A stretch of DNA of 64,000 nt, from assembly GCF_013170825.1 (NCBI RefSeq), contig NZ_CP033365.1, positions 4,104,001-4,168,000 of the forward strand. Direction: 5' to 3'. The stretch comes from Mesorhizobium sp. NZP2298. GTDB lineage: Bacteria; Pseudomonadota; Alphaproteobacteria; Rhizobiales; Rhizobiaceae. The notes under the pieces are model-generated. The model saw only the letters and a program-made list of their open reading frames with translations. It had not been told where the DNA came from and did no database searches. Positions 48,742-58,237 of the stretch are shown here, one piece after another. The translations under genes and the position numbers were made by a program. Positions within the stretch are counted from its first letter, which is position 1. Each line of letters opens with the position of its first letter.

Positions 48742-48841
48742 CGCTGATCCCTCCCGCCGGGCCGAGCCCGTTCCACATTGGTAGAGCAAAGCCCGGTCGG
48801 TGGGAACAGTCAGGACTGCGAAAGCACGGCTCCCGGCAGGG

Positions 48842-49219
48842 TTAGCCAGCAGCGTTGCAATAGGCCTCCAGGCGATAGCCGTCCGGGTCCACGACAAAGG
48901 CAGCGTAGTAGTTTTCACCATAGTCGGCGCGAAGACCCGGACCGCCATTGTCGATTCCGCCTTCGCGCAACGCACCGGCATGGAAGGCATCGACGCCGTC
49001 CCGCGTTGGTGCGGCGAAGCAGAAATGCAGGCCGGATTCTCCGTCCGCCGCTACTGGCCGCGCCGCCTCGTTGACCCATAGCGCGACACTCTGGGCACCA
49101 TAACCGAACGAACCCGGTGACTGGCTGAGGCAGCTATAGCCGAGAGGTCCCAGCGCTGCGTCATAGAAGCGCTTCGAGGCATTGCTGTCGCGAACGCCGA
49201 TCGAAATATGGTCGAACAT
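48842..49219 (-). CDS. VOC-superfamily (glyoxalase-like) protein
   Basis: 125 residues from ATG 49219; GGAGAA lies just ahead, inside an alternative frame start at 49231. MFDHISIGVRDSNASKRFYDAAL is the usual first module, and the second has GLHFCFAAPTRDGVDAFH and FVVDPDGYRLEAYCN. Ligands by position are His4, His69 and Glu at GYRLEAY. Probably a metal-dependent isomerase, dioxygenase or resistance-type protein; substrate unknown. Confidence 0.86.
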   Translation of the reverse strand: MFDHISIGVRDSNASKRFYDAALGPLGYSCLSQSPGSFGYGAQSVALWVNEAARPVAADGESGLHFCFAAPTRDGVDAFHAGALREGGIDNGGPGLRADYGENYYAAFVVDPDGYRLEAYCNAAG

Positions 49220-49251
49220 GGTTTTCTCCATTGTTACAAAGTGTTGCGACG

Positions 49252-49782
49252 TCAGGTTGTTGTCTCTCGCCGCGCCAGGAACTCGACTTCAAGCCGCCAG
49301 GTCGCGCCATTGTCGTGCGAGCGCTCGCCGAGCCATCGAAAGGAATTCTCGGTAATCCGCGAAAAACTCCAGCGCACCGAGGAACCGGTGCCGTCGGCGC
49401 CGACCTGCACGATCGTGTCGCCCTCGGCACGGCCGAGCTGGCGGCTGAAATACTGGCTGCGTGGATCGCTCCAGAAGATGTGCCAGGCGTCCGCGCCGGG
49501 ATCATAGACCCGCAGCGTCGTGCCATAGAATGTCCACTTGCCGAGCGACGGCGAGGGGCCGGTGCCGCGCGCGGGCAGGATCCAGACATCCTGGATGGCG
49601 CGGCCTTCCAGTACCCAGCCGAAATGCACTTCACCGCGTCCGGTCAGCACGCTGCCGTCCTCGAGGTGACGCGAGGCGTCGAAGGTCCAGGCGCCGACGA
49701 AGCGGCCGTAGAGATTCAGTTTTTCGGCAAGCCCGCCGACCGGTCCGGGACTGTGCAGGGCTTCGGCGAAGGGGTCGAACAT
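49252..49782 (-). CDS. Conserved hypothetical protein, lipocalin-like
   Basis: 176 residues, no signal peptide. Rich in beta strands with many Trp and Tyr (YGRFVGAWTFDASRHLEDGSVLTGRGEVHFGWVLEGRAIQDVW, about 25-68), resembling DUF1579-like/lipocalin-fold proteins in which a small barrel binds a hydrophobic ligand. Divergent from an AraC regulator across 85 bp, so it is the likely target of that regulator. 32 bp upstream of the VOC gene, same strand: probable two-gene operon. Confidence 0.72.
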   Translation of the reverse strand: MFDPFAEALHSPGPVGGLAEKLNLYGRFVGAWTFDASRHLEDGSVLTGRGEVHFGWVLEGRAIQDVWILPARGTGPSPSLGKWTFYGTTLRVYDPGADAWHIFWSDPRSQYFSRQLGRAEGDTIVQVGADGTGSSVRWSFSRITENSFRWLGERSHDNGATWRLEVEFLARRETTT

Positions 49783-49867
49783 GGGTGCGGTCTCTTTCTG
49801 TCAGGAGACCGCGAGGAGTAGGCGCCGACGGGGTTCTGGGCTTGGGAAAAATTGCTATATTTCGGCC

Positions 49868-50752
49868 ATGACGGCGACGACCCGCACCCTCGCATTCGGA
49901 CCCGGCTGGCACGTCGCGGACGTGATCTGCACGGCCGGCGCCGGCGACCGGCCGTTCGAGGAATCCCATCAGGATTTCTGCGTCGCGGCGGTCACCAGCG
50001 GCACGTTCCGCTACCGTACGCAGCAAGGCACCGCGATGCTGGCGCCGGGCGCACTGCTGCTCGGCAATTCCGGCACATGCTATGAATGCGGGCACGAGCA
50101 TGGCAGCGGCGACCGTTGCCTCTCGTTCCATTTTGGACCGGCCTATATGGAACGGATCGCCGCCGGCGTGCCGGGCGCCCGAACCGTCGCCTTCGAGGTG
50201 CCGCGCCTGCCGCCCTTGCCAGCTTTGGCACCGCTGCTGGCCGAGGCGGAAGCCGCGCGTGAGATGGCCGACAAGGATGCCTTCCAGGAACTTTCCCTGC
50301 GCATGGCGGGCGCGGCCGTGACCACGACTTCCGGCGCCACGGCTGTCCCGCGCACGCCGAGCCGCCGCGATCAGAAACGGGTGGCCGAAGCCGTGCGGCG
50401 GATCGAACTGGATGCCGACAGCCCCGTTTCGCTCTCGGCACTGGCGGATGAGACGGCGACCAGTCCCTATCATTTCCTGCGTATTTTCCGGCAGGTTGCC
50501 GGCATGACGCCCTACCAGTTCCTGCTCAAGACCCGCCTGCACCGGGCAGCGGTGCGGCTGCGTCTGTCGGACGATGCGATCTCGGCGGTCGCCTTCGACG
50601 CCGGCTTCAACGACCTGTCGACGTTCAATCGCCGGTTCCGGCGCGTCATGGGGGAGACGCCAGGCGATTATCGCGCTCGCCGGTCAGGCAGCACCGGCAT
50701 GCGCGCACCTAAAGCGCGTCGCGTTGAAACGGATTCATGCGACCCGTTTTAG
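49868..50752 (+). CDS. AraC-family transcriptional regulator
   Basis: 294 residues from ATG 49868. An N-terminal cupin-like sensor (residues 1-150) is followed by a linker and two helix-turn-helix motifs at about 180-280 (VSLSALADETATSPYHFLRIFRQVAGMTPYQFLL and ISAVAFDAGFNDLSTFNRRFRRVMGETPGDYR). The likely target is the divergent hypothetical-VOC pair. The last 15 or so residues (KARRVETDSCDPF) and stop lie within a family A dispersed repeat, so the tail is repeat-derived. Confidence 0.88.
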   Translation: MTATTRTLAFGPGWHVADVICTAGAGDRPFEESHQDFCVAAVTSGTFRYRTQQGTAMLAPGALLLGNSGTCYECGHEHGSGDRCLSFHFGPAYMERIAAGVPGARTVAFEVPRLPPLPALAPLLAEAEAAREMADKDAFQELSLRMAGAAVTTTSGATAVPRTPSRRDQKRVAEAVRRIELDADSPVSLSALADETATSPYHFLRIFRQVAGMTPYQFLLKTRLHRAAVRLRLSDDAISAVAFDAGFNDLSTFNRRFRRVMGETPGDYRARRSGSTGMRAPKARRVETDSCDPF

Positions 50753-50812
50753 GTTTTGCTTTCATGCATGTCGTTCTTCCAAAACCGAGGTCATTTTCGG
50801 GCCATGCATAAG
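50709..50812 (+). repeat. Dispersed palindromic repeat, family A, copy 3
   Basis: CTAAAGCGCGTCGCGTTGAA at its start, closely matching copy 1 at 21539, and GGGCCATGCATAAG at its end. It contains the stop codon of the AraC regulator at 50750-50752, in the same reading frame that gives KARR.ETDSCD in all read-through copies. The right-hand arm is more diverged than in copies 1 and 2. Confidence 0.75.
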
Positions 50813-50823
50813 CCGAGGCACGA

Positions 50824-51447
50824 TCAATCCGAGGTCGGTCCGCACCAGCCCGGCAGATAGTCCGCGTCCTTGCCCTTGGCGAGCGTCAACGCCTCTTTCA
50901 TCGCCTTGTCGAAGTTCTTCGCAACCGCATTGCGGTCGATGCGCCGACGAAGGAAATCCGCCCAGATGAATTCGCTGAACGGCGTCGTGTCCTTGGCGAA
51001 GCCGCCTTGCCGGCGTAACTCGCCGGCCATGCTCCTATAGGGATCATCGATCAGCTCGCCGATTGTCTTCGGAATTGCCGAGTAATCGCGGCGCCGGCCG
51101 TTCTCGTCGAACGGGTGCATCCAGCCTCTGTTATCGAGCACGAAAAGAAACGCGTCCTTGTCGAGCGCGGACAGGTCGCTGATCACGGTCACAAGCACGT
51201 CCTTGACGCCTTCCTCGAGCAGGGCGCGAGCGAGGTGATGGTGATCGGTGACGTAGTTTCGATTCTTGGGACCCAATACGACGGGCACCATGTGTCTGCC
51301 GAGAAAAGCGCCGGTCTTCTTCTGGGCGTCCTGTTCCCGGATCATCTGGCGTTTCAACGCAACTTCCCGCATGCCGACGGTTATCTGCGTCGGCCTAAGG
51401 TCCGCGACGGGCATCGGCGTGACAAAGGGTTCTCGGGGGTCGATCAT
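50824..51447 (-). CDS. ParB-like nuclease-fold protein (ParBc_2 type)
   Basis: 207 residues. TPMPVADLRPTQITVGMREV near residues 10-29 and YVTDHHHLARALLEEG near 65-80 fit the ParB/Srx-like N-terminal fold of the ParBc_2 family, with the DHHH motif at the place of the nucleotide-binding site. No helix-turn-helix or ParA partner, so no role in chromosome segregation is implied. It overlaps the SulP transporter gene (stop 51444) by 4 bp and must be co-translated with it. Confidence 0.75.
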   Translation of the reverse strand: MIDPREPFVTPMPVADLRPTQITVGMREVALKRQMIREQDAQKKTGAFLGRHMVPVVLGPKNRNYVTDHHHLARALLEEGVKDVLVTVISDLSALDKDAFLFVLDNRGWMHPFDENGRRRDYSAIPKTIGELIDDPYRSMAGELRRQGGFAKDTTPFSEFIWADFLRRRIDRNAVAKNFDKAMKEALTLAKGKDADYLPGWCGPTSD

Positions 51448-53225
51448 GGCACTCTATCCTGCTCTTGCTGCTGCCGTGTCCCCGGACCAAGCGATTTGAT
51501 CGCCGCATCGACGCTATGGAAGATTCGCTGCGGGCCGATGAGTTCGGCAATGCCAAACCGCGCCAAAGCCGCCTGCGCGCGCAGCGATTCCAGCCGGGCG
51601 ATGGCAAAAATAGCGCCTGACTTGCGGCAATGGACGATGGTGTCTTTCAGCGCCTGCGCGGCGGTGTAGTCGATTTCGACGATGTTGCTGGCCTCCAACA
51701 CGACCAGTTTCACGGTTTCGTTGCGGGCGTCGATGAGATCGCAAAGGCCGCGCTTGAAGCGGTCGGCGTTGACGAAGGACAGCGGCGCCTGGAACGCCGC
51801 CACCAGCACCCCCGAGAGTTGTTCGCCGGCACCGGGCTTACCTGGTGGCCACCAAACGGAGGTGCCCGGCACCTGTTCCAACTCGATCGGCAGCGTGCGG
51901 GTCGCGCTCCAGATCCCGTGCAGCAGTGACAGGCCGATGCCGACCGCCACGCCGGTCGCGATCGGCAACACCACGATTGCCGCCATGGTGACCAGGATCA
52001 ATACGAATTCGACCGGCGCCTGCCGGTAGACATTGGCGAACACCTTCCAGCGCAATATGTGCTGGGCAACGAACATCAGGACGCCGGCAAGGGCGGCCTG
52101 TGGAACATTGGCGAGCAGGCCGCCGCCAAAGGCGCCGAGCGCCAGAACGATCGCCGCGGCAATGAGGCCGGACAGTTGCGAGCGGCCACCCGACTGGGAG
52201 ACGATTGCCGTGCGCGGCGGGCTGGCATTGACGGCAAAGGCGCCGAACAGGCCTGACACGATGCTCCCGGCGCCGGCGCCGACGAAGTCGCGGTTGACGT
52301 CGGGGGCGTCGTCCTGCTGCGAGGCGAAGGAACGCGAGGTGGCGGCCGTCTGCACCATGACGACGATGGCGATCAGCAGCGCAAGCGGAACCAGCGCCTG
52401 TACATCATCGAGGCCGGCCTCCGGCAGGGAGGCGCGCGGCAGGCCGTTTGGCAGGGCGCCGAGCACCTCGACGCCGTGATCCCTAAGGCCGAGGACGACG
52501 ACCGCAAGCGTGGCAAGGACCATGCCGATCAAGGCGCCAGGGATGCGGGCGCTGATCCGTTCCGAGCAGAACACGATCGCGAACACGCCAAAGCCGAGCC
52601 CGAGGGCCCATGGGTTGGTGAGATGGAGACTGCCGGCAGTCTCGCCGATACGCCGCAAGGTCCCGCCGCTCTCGGCAGGCAGGCCGAGAAGCCCTGGCAT
52701 TTGCGAGAGGATGATGTGGACGGCGATGCCGGCCAAAAACCCCGTCGTGACCGGCACCGACAGGAGATCGGCGATCCAGCCGAGGCGAAAGATGCCGCTC
52801 AGCGTCACGATCAACCCGACCATCAATGCCAGCATGGCTGCCAGGGCCAGATAATGCGGCGAGCCGGATGTGGCGAGCAGCGCCAGGCTGCCGGCAAATA
52901 GCGGCGTGATGGTCGAATCCGCGCCAACCGAGAGGTGGCGATTGGCGCCAAACAGGGCAAATGCCACCGAGCCAGCGACAAAAGCCAAGAAGCCGACCTC
53001 GGGAGCAAAGCCGCCGAGCCGGGCGGTTGCCATCTGCTCGGGAATGGCGATCGCGGCCAGTGTCAAACCCGCGACCAGATCGCCATTGATATGCCGGGGC
53101 TGCCAGCCGCTCAACGTTCGCAAAGGCAGCCACCGGCTCCGATTCATCGTGCTTGCGGCTTTCGCTTGGGGAAAACGGTCCATTGCCGGCTTTTGCCTTG
53201 TGGCGGCGAAAAGCGTTGTGGCCAT
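51444..53225 (-). CDS. SulP-family anion transporter with STAS domain
   Basis: About 593 residues if started at ATG 53225; ATG 53183 or 53147 are equally possible because no clear SD is present. Membrane domain of about 12-14 segments (HINGDLVAGLTLAAIAIPEQMATARLGG near the start is the SulP signature), then a C-terminal STAS domain (KLVVLEASNIVEIDYTAAQALKDTI). Members carry sulfate, bicarbonate, or dicarboxylates; no carbonic anhydrase gene is adjacent. Divergent from gyrA. Confidence 0.9.
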   Translation of the reverse strand: MATTLFAATRQKPAMDRFPQAKAASTMNRSRWLPLRTLSGWQPRHINGDLVAGLTLAAIAIPEQMATARLGGFAPEVGFLAFVAGSVAFALFGANRHLSVGADSTITPLFAGSLALLATSGSPHYLALAAMLALMVGLIVTLSGIFRLGWIADLLSVPVTTGFLAGIAVHIILSQMPGLLGLPAESGGTLRRIGETAGSLHLTNPWALGLGFGVFAIVFCSERISARIPGALIGMVLATLAVVVLGLRDHGVEVLGALPNGLPRASLPEAGLDDVQALVPLALLIAIVVMVQTAATSRSFASQQDDAPDVNRDFVGAGAGSIVSGLFGAFAVNASPPRTAIVSQSGGRSQLSGLIAAAIVLALGAFGGGLLANVPQAALAGVLMFVAQHILRWKVFANVYRQAPVEFVLILVTMAAIVVLPIATGVAVGIGLSLLHGIWSATRTLPIELEQVPGTSVWWPPGKPGAGEQLSGVLVAAFQAPLSFVNADRFKRGLCDLIDARNETVKLVVLEASNIVEIDYTAAQALKDTIVHCRKSGAIFAIARLESLRAQAALARFGIAELIGPQRIFHSVDAAIKSLGPGTRQQQEQDRVP

Positions 53226-53293
53226 ATCGTCGCAATCAGCGGTATCCTTTTGAAATTACCACCAAAAATGACACTGGAAAAGTGCTGGGAATA

Positions 53294-53321
53294 TTGGAGT
53301 TTCGGCGCTGCTTCCTATATA
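53294..53321 (+). promoter_or_regulatory. Predicted gyrA promoter
   Basis: TTGGAG (53294-53299) and TATATA (53316-53321) with a 16-bp spacer. Transcription would begin near 53328, leaving a leader of about 30 nt with no recognisable SD before the TTG start at 53358. Confidence 0.5.
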
Positions 53322-53357
53322 AGCGGTCAGTGATTCCTGATTAGATTGTGATCCGAT

Positions 53358-56162
53358 TTGACCGACCAAAAACCCCCGCGCGGCGCCGACGGCGGCCCCA
53401 CCGGCATCGAGCCCATCTCCATCATCGAGGAGATGCAGAGCTCCTATCTCTCTTACGCCATGAGCGTGATCGTCAGCCGTGCGCTGCCCGACGTGCGCGA
53501 TGGCCTGAAGCCGGTGCATCGCCGCATCCTCTATGCGGCGCATGAGAGCGGCTACCACTGGAACCGCAAATATGTGAAGTCGGCGCGCCCGGTCGCCGAC
53601 GTGATGGGTAAATACCATCCGCATGGCGACGCCTCGATCTATGACGCCTTGGTGCGCATGGCGCAGGATTGGTCGCTGCGCGTGCCGCTGATCGACGGGC
53701 AGGGCAATTTCGGCTCGATCGACGGCGATCCGCCGGCGGCGATGCGCTACACAGAATCGCGGCTGACCAAGGTCGCGCATGAGCTTCTGGAGGATATCGA
53801 CAAGGACACTGTCGACTTCCAGGACACTTATGATGCTTCGGACACCGAACCGAAGGTTCTGCCGGCGCGCTTTCCCAATCTGCTGGTCAATGGCTCCGGC
53901 GGTATCGCCGTCGGCATGGCCACCAACATCCCGCCGCACAATCTTGGCGAAATCTGCAATGGCGCGATCGCCGTGATCGACAATCCGGCGATCGACCTGC
54001 CGGCGCTGATGGAGATCATTCCGGGCCCCGATTTCCCGACCGGCGGCATCGTGCTTGGTCGTTCCGGCATCTACAGCGCCTATTCGACCGGCCGTGGCTC
54101 CATCGTGATGCGCGGCAAGGTCAACATCGAGCAGCGCGGCAATGACCGCGAATCGATCATCATCACCGAAGTTCCCTACCAGGTGAACAAGGCCTCGATG
54201 ATCGAGAAGATGGCCGAACTGGTGCGCGACAAGCGCATCGAGGGCATTTCCGACATCCGCGACGAAAGCGACCGCCAGGGTTATCGCGTCGTCATCGAGC
54301 TGAAGCGCGATGCCGTCGCCGACGTCATCCTCAACCAGCTTTACCGGTTCACGCCGCTGCAGACCTCGTTTGGTGCCAATATGGTGGCGCTGAATGGCGG
54401 CAAGCCGGAAGTGATGAACCTGACCGACATGCTGAAGGCGTTCGTCTCCTTCCGCGAGGAGGTCATCACAAGGCGGACGAAATTCCTGCTGCGCAAGGCG
54501 CGCGACCGCGCCCATGTGCTGGTTGGTCTCGCCATCGCCGTCGCCAATATCGACGAGGTCATCAAGCTGATCCGCACCGCGTCCGATCCGCAGACGGCGC
54601 GCGAACAGTTGATGGAGCGGCGCTGGCCGGCCGGCGATGTCGAATCGCTGATCCTTCTGATCGACGATCCGCGCCACCGCATCAACGAGGACGGCACCTA
54701 CAATCTGTCCGAGGAACAGGCGCGCGCTATCCTCGAACTGCGCCTGCAGCGCCTGACGGCGCTCGGCCGCGACGAAATCGCCGACGAGCTGAACACGATC
54801 GGCGACGAGATCAAGGATTACCTCGACATCCTGTCGTCGCGCGCGCGCGTCCAGCAGATCGTCAAGGATGAACTCGCCGCCGTGCGCGACGAGTTCAGCA
54901 CGCCACGCCGCACCGAGCTCACCGACGGCGGCGCGGACATGGAAGACGAGGACCTGATCCAGCGCGAGGACATGGTCGTGACGGTGAGCCATTCCGGCTA
55001 CATCAAACGCGTGCCGCTGTCGCTCTACCGGGCGCAGCGCCGCGGCGGCAAGGGCCGCTCCGGCATGTCGACCAAGGAAGAGGATTTCGTCACCCGGCTG
55101 TTCGTGGCCAACACGCATACGCCGGTGCTGTTCTTCTCTTCACGCGGCATCGTCTACAAGGAAAAGGTCTGGCGGCTGCCGATCGGCAATCCGCAGTCCC
55201 GCGGCAAGGCGCTGATCAACATGCTGCCGCTGGAGCAGGGCGAGCGCATCACCACCATCATGCCGCTGCCCGAGGACGAGACAAGCTGGGGCGAACTCGA
55301 CGTGATGTTCGCCACCACGCGCGGCACCGTGCGCCGCAACAAGCTATCCGACTTCGTCCAGGTCAACCGCAACGGCAAGATCGCCATGAAACTGGAGGAG
55401 GAGGGCGACGAGATTCTCGGCGTCGAGACCTGCACCGACAATGACGATGTGCTTTTGACCGCCAGTTCCGGCCAGTGCATCCGCTTCTCCGTCGGCGACG
55501 TGCGCGTCTTCCAGAGCCGCAACTCTGTCGGCGTGCGCGGCATCACCATGGCCGAAACCGACCGCATCATTTCGATGTCGGTGATCGAGAATGTCGACGC
55601 TTCGCCGGCCGAGCGTGCGGCCTATCTCAAGCGGGCCGCGGCCGAACGGCGGGCTGCCGCCGGCGTAGCGGCCGGTGAAGAGGAAGAGATTGCGCTGACC
55701 AACGAAGAAATCGGCGAGGAGACGGAGCTTTCCGACGAACGCTACGAGTTCCTCAAGGCACATGAGCAGTATGTGTTGACGGTGACCGAGTATGGCTACG
55801 GCAAGCGCTCGTCTTCCTACGATTTCCGCCTGACCGGACGTGGCGGCAAGGGCATCCGGGCCACCGACGTGTCGAAAACGGCCGAGATCGGCCGGCTGGT
55901 GGCAACCTTCCCGGTCGGCAATGACGACCAGATCATGCTGGTGTCGGATGGCGGCACCGTCATCCGTGTGCCCGTCAACGGCATCCGTTTTGCCAGCCGC
56001 GCCACCAAGGGCGTGACCATCTTCAATACGGCTGAAGGTGAGAAGGTGGTTTCGGTCGAGCGGATCTCGGAGCCGCAAGCGGAGGAAGAGGGCGAAGAAA
56101 CCGTCGAGAGTGGCTCTGAGTCCGATCCGGTGGCGGATACTGGCTCGGATAGCGCTGAGTAA
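53358..56162 (+). CDS. gyrA: DNA gyrase subunit A
   Basis: 934 residues. The start is TTG 53358: an in-frame TGA sits nine bases upstream, and the next ATG (residue 26) would remove conserved sequence. Catalytic Tyr131 is in [10 protein letters not shown], and the GyrA box QRRGGKG is present in the C-terminal propeller. At the quinolone site the sequence is GDASIYD, so the residue equivalent to E. coli Ser83 is Ala92 while Asp96 (Asp87) is kept. There is an acidic insertion in the C-terminal domain ([18 protein letters not shown]) and an acidic tail, usual for alphaproteobacteria. Confidence 0.97.
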   Translation: MTDQKPPRGADGGPTGIEPISIIEEMQSSYLSYAMSVIVSRALPDVRDGLKPVHRRILYAAHESGYHWNRKYVKSARPVADVMGKYHPHGDASIYDALVRMAQDWSLRVPLIDGQGNFGSIDGDPPAAMRYTESRLTKVAHELLEDIDKDTVDFQDTYDASDTEPKVLPARFPNLLVNGSGGIAVGMATNIPPHNLGEICNGAIAVIDNPAIDLPALMEIIPGPDFPTGGIVLGRSGIYSAYSTGRGSIVMRGKVNIEQRGNDRESIIITEVPYQVNKASMIEKMAELVRDKRIEGISDIRDESDRQGYRVVIELKRDAVADVILNQLYRFTPLQTSFGANMVALNGGKPEVMNLTDMLKAFVSFREEVITRRTKFLLRKARDRAHVLVGLAIAVANIDEVIKLIRTASDPQTAREQLMERRWPAGDVESLILLIDDPRHRINEDGTYNLSEEQARAILELRLQRLTALGRDEIADELNTIGDEIKDYLDILSSRARVQQIVKDELAAVRDEFSTPRRTELTDGGADMEDEDLIQREDMVVTVSHSGYIKRVPLSLYRAQRRGGKGRSGMSTKEEDFVTRLFVANTHTPVLFFSSRGIVYKEKVWRLPIGNPQSRGKALINMLPLEQGERITTIMPLPEDETSWGELDVMFATTRGTVRRNKLSDFVQVNRNGKIAMKLEEEGDEILGVETCTDNDDVLLTASSGQCIRFSVGDVRVFQSRNSVGVRGITMAETDRIISMSVIENVDASPAERAAYLKRAAAERRAAAGVAAGEEEEIALTNEEIGEETELSDERYEFLKAHEQYVLTVTEYGYGKRSSSYDFRLTGRGGKGIRATDVSKTAEIGRLVATFPVGNDDQIMLVSDGGTVIRVPVNGIRFASRATKGVTIFNTAEGEKVVSVERISEPQAEEEGEETVESGSESDPVADTGSDSAE

Positions 56163-56190
56163 GCCCTGGACCGGTTTTTGACATAGCAAC

Positions 56191-56210
56191 GCCGGCCCAT
56201 TGGCCGGCGC
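56191..56210. terminator. Hairpin between convergent gyrA and small membrane protein gene
   Basis: CGCCGGCC (56191-56198) pairs with GGCCGGCG (56203-56210), loop CATT. No T-run follows on either strand, so it may be an inefficient or factor-assisted terminator. Confidence 0.4.
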
Positions 56211-56230
56211 GGCAGCAAGTGTGGAATGAC

Positions 56231-56383
56231 CTAGTAGTGACGATACGGCTTGCGCGGGCCGAAACCTTCGAAGCGCTTGGTGGTTACCTTGACGCGGACG
56301 CGTTGTGCCTCCTGATGCAGCCCGAATACGGTGGCGATCAGCATGGCGACGGTCATTGCGGTGGCGAGCATGTAGATCAGCAT
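56231..56383 (-). CDS. Small single-span membrane protein of 50 residues
   Basis: ATG 56383 to TAG 56231, with AGGAG nine bases ahead. MLIYMLATAMTVAMLIATVF and following residues form one membrane helix (about 3-22), then a basic cytoplasmic tail rich in Lys, Arg and aromatic residues ending KPYRHY. Positive charges after the helix suggest N-out/C-in topology. Sits convergent to gyrA. Function unknown; the good SD, codon usage and clear membrane helix argue for a real gene. Confidence 0.65.
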   Translation of the reverse strand: MLIYMLATAMTVAMLIATVFGLHQEAQRVRVKVTTKRFEGFGPRKPYRHY

Positions 56384-56577
56384 GTGCGTGTTCTCCTGCG
56401 CCTTACAACGGATAGATGGGATTTTGGTTTCATCTTATTAAGGTGCAACCTAGTGAACGCTGCGTGAAGGCTTCGTGATCAGCGTGTTCATCTGTCGTTC
56501 ATGCGCCGGAAAAGGTTCACGGCCAGCGCGCCGATCGGATTTGCCTTTGCGAGAGAGGCTCGCTAGAAGCACCTGCC

Positions 56578-57078
56578 ATGACCGAACGCATCGCCCTTTA
56601 TGCCGGCTCCTTCGACCCACTGACCAACGGCCATCTCGATGTGCTGAAGGCGTCGCTGGCGGTTGCCGACATCGTTTATGCCGCGATCGGCATTCATCCC
56701 GGCAAGAAGCCGCTGTTCTCCTTCGAGGAACGGGTCCAGTTGATCGAAGCCGCCACGAAAGCCGAATTTGGCAGCGATGGCGCCCGCATCAAGGTGGTCG
56801 CCTTCGACGGGCTTGTCATCGATGCCGCGAGGAAGCAGGGTGCCTCGATCATGATCCGCGGCCTGCGCGACGGCACCGATCTCGACTACGAGATGCAGAT
56901 GGCCGGCATGAACGAGACCATGGCGCCTGAATTGCAGACGGTCTTTCTGCCCGCCAGCCCGTCGGTACGCACCATTACCGCCACACTTGTACGGCAGATA
57001 GCCTCGATGGGCGGCAACATCCGCCCCTTCGTGCCGGCGGCGGTTGCTGGCGCGCTCACCGCCAAATTCGCGAAATAA
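56578..57078 (+). CDS. coaD: Phosphopantetheine adenylyltransferase
   Basis: 166 residues, a nucleotidyltransferase catalysing the fourth step of coenzyme A synthesis. N-terminal [14 protein letters not shown] has the (T/H)xGH-type motif as [25 protein letters not shown] and [17 protein letters not shown] are the other signatures. First gene of a tight plus-strand run coaD-ppi-ppi-ydcZ-like-queA-hypothetical-tgt. Confidence 0.96.
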   Translation: MTERIALYAGSFDPLTNGHLDVLKASLAVADIVYAAIGIHPGKKPLFSFEERVQLIEAATKAEFGSDGARIKVVAFDGLVIDAARKQGASIMIRGLRDGTDLDYEMQMAGMNETMAPELQTVFLPASPSVRTITATLVRQIASMGGNIRPFVPAAVAGALTAKFAK

Positions 57079-57094
57079 GCCTCGGAGAAAACAC

Positions 57095-57682
57095 ATGCAG
57101 CTGAAAAGGCTCGCCTCGTTCCTTGTCGTGCTCGCCGGTCTTTTGACCGCTTCCGTTTCCGCCTATGCCGCAGATCCCGAAAACACCATGATCATCACGC
57201 TGAAGGACGGCGACGTCACGATCGCGCTGCGGCCCGACCTGGCGCCCAAGCATGTCGCGCAGATCAAGAAGCTCGTGCGAGACCATGCCTATGACAATGT
57301 CGCCTTCCACCGCGTCATCGACGGCTTCATGGCGCAGACCGGCGACGTCAAGTTCGGCAACATGAAGAAGGGTTTCAACTCGCAAGCCGTCGGCACCGGC
57401 GGCTCGGACCTGCCCGACCTGCCGGCCGAGTTCTCGCAGACCGAGCACTACAAGCGTGGCGTGGTCGGCATGGCCCGCTCGCAGGATCCGAACTCCGCCA
57501 ATTCGCAGTTCTTCATCATGTTCGCGCCGGCGCCGCCGCTCGACGGCCAGTACACCATCGTCGGCAACGTCGTCAGCGGCATGGAGTTGGTGGACAAGAT
57601 CAAGAAGGGTGACGAGGCCGACAACGGTACGGTCACCGACCCGGACCAGATGATCAAGGTGCGCATCGCCGCGGACAAATAA
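57095..57682 (+). CDS. Periplasmic cyclophilin-type peptidyl-prolyl isomerase
   Basis: 195 residues from ATG 57095. A signal peptide ends SAYAA/DPE; the cyclophilin domain carries [32 protein letters not shown] and a GNVVSGMELVDKI C-terminal strand. Catalytic Arg and Phe/Gln positions look kept. Cis-trans isomerisation of proline bonds in the periplasm. It lies 16 bp after coaD and 30 bp ahead of a second, signal-less cyclophilin. Confidence 0.94.
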   Translation: MQLKRLASFLVVLAGLLTASVSAYAADPENTMIITLKDGDVTIALRPDLAPKHVAQIKKLVRDHAYDNVAFHRVIDGFMAQTGDVKFGNMKKGFNSQAVGTGGSDLPDLPAEFSQTEHYKRGVVGMARSQDPNSANSQFFIMFAPAPPLDGQYTIVGNVVSGMELVDKIKKGDEADNGTVTDPDQMIKVRIAADK

Positions 57683-57712
57683 TTCTGTTTTTTGAGAAAA
57701 AGGATATCTGAC

Positions 57713-58225
57713 ATGGCTGAGATCAAGGACCGCGAGAACGCGCTCATCCTGGAAACGACCAAGGGCAAGGTCGTCATCGAACTTTTCCCCGACCTGGCTC
57801 CCGGCCACGTCGCCCGCATCAAGGAACTGGCCAGGGAAGGCGCCTATGACGGCGTGGTCTTCCACCGCGTCATCGACGGCTTCATGGCGCAGACCGGCGA
57901 CGTGAAGTTCGGCAATTCGAACAAGCCGACCTTTGCTCCTTCGCGCGCGGGCATGGGCGGTTCCGACAAGCCGGACCTGAAGGCTGAGTTCTCCAACGCC
58001 AACCATGGCCGCGGCACCTGCTCGATGGCGCGTGCGCAGAACCCGAACTCGGCCAATTCGCAGTTCTTCATCTGCTTCGACGATGCCGCTTTCCTCAACC
58101 GCCAGTATACGGTCTGGGGCCAGGTCATCGAAGGCATGGACAATGTCGACAAGATCAAGCGCGGCGAGCCGGTTGTCGATCCCGACAAGATCGTGTCGCT
58201 GAAGGTCGCGGCGGACGTGAAGTAA
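57713..58225 (+). CDS. Cytoplasmic cyclophilin-type peptidyl-prolyl isomerase
   Basis: 170 residues from ATG 57713 with AAGGATA upstream. Same core as the gene before it ([19 protein letters not shown] identical), but without a signal peptide, so the two products act in different compartments. [19 protein letters not shown] is the second signature. An upstream in-frame ATG at 57692 region lacks an SD. Probably an ancient tandem duplication followed by compartment split. Confidence 0.94.
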   Translation: MAEIKDRENALILETTKGKVVIELFPDLAPGHVARIKELAREGAYDGVVFHRVIDGFMAQTGDVKFGNSNKPTFAPSRAGMGGSDKPDLKAEFSNANHGRGTCSMARAQNPNSANSQFFICFDDAAFLNRQYTVWGQVIEGMDNVDKIKRGEPVVDPDKIVSLKVAADVK

Positions 58226-58237
58226 GGCGAAACGAAA

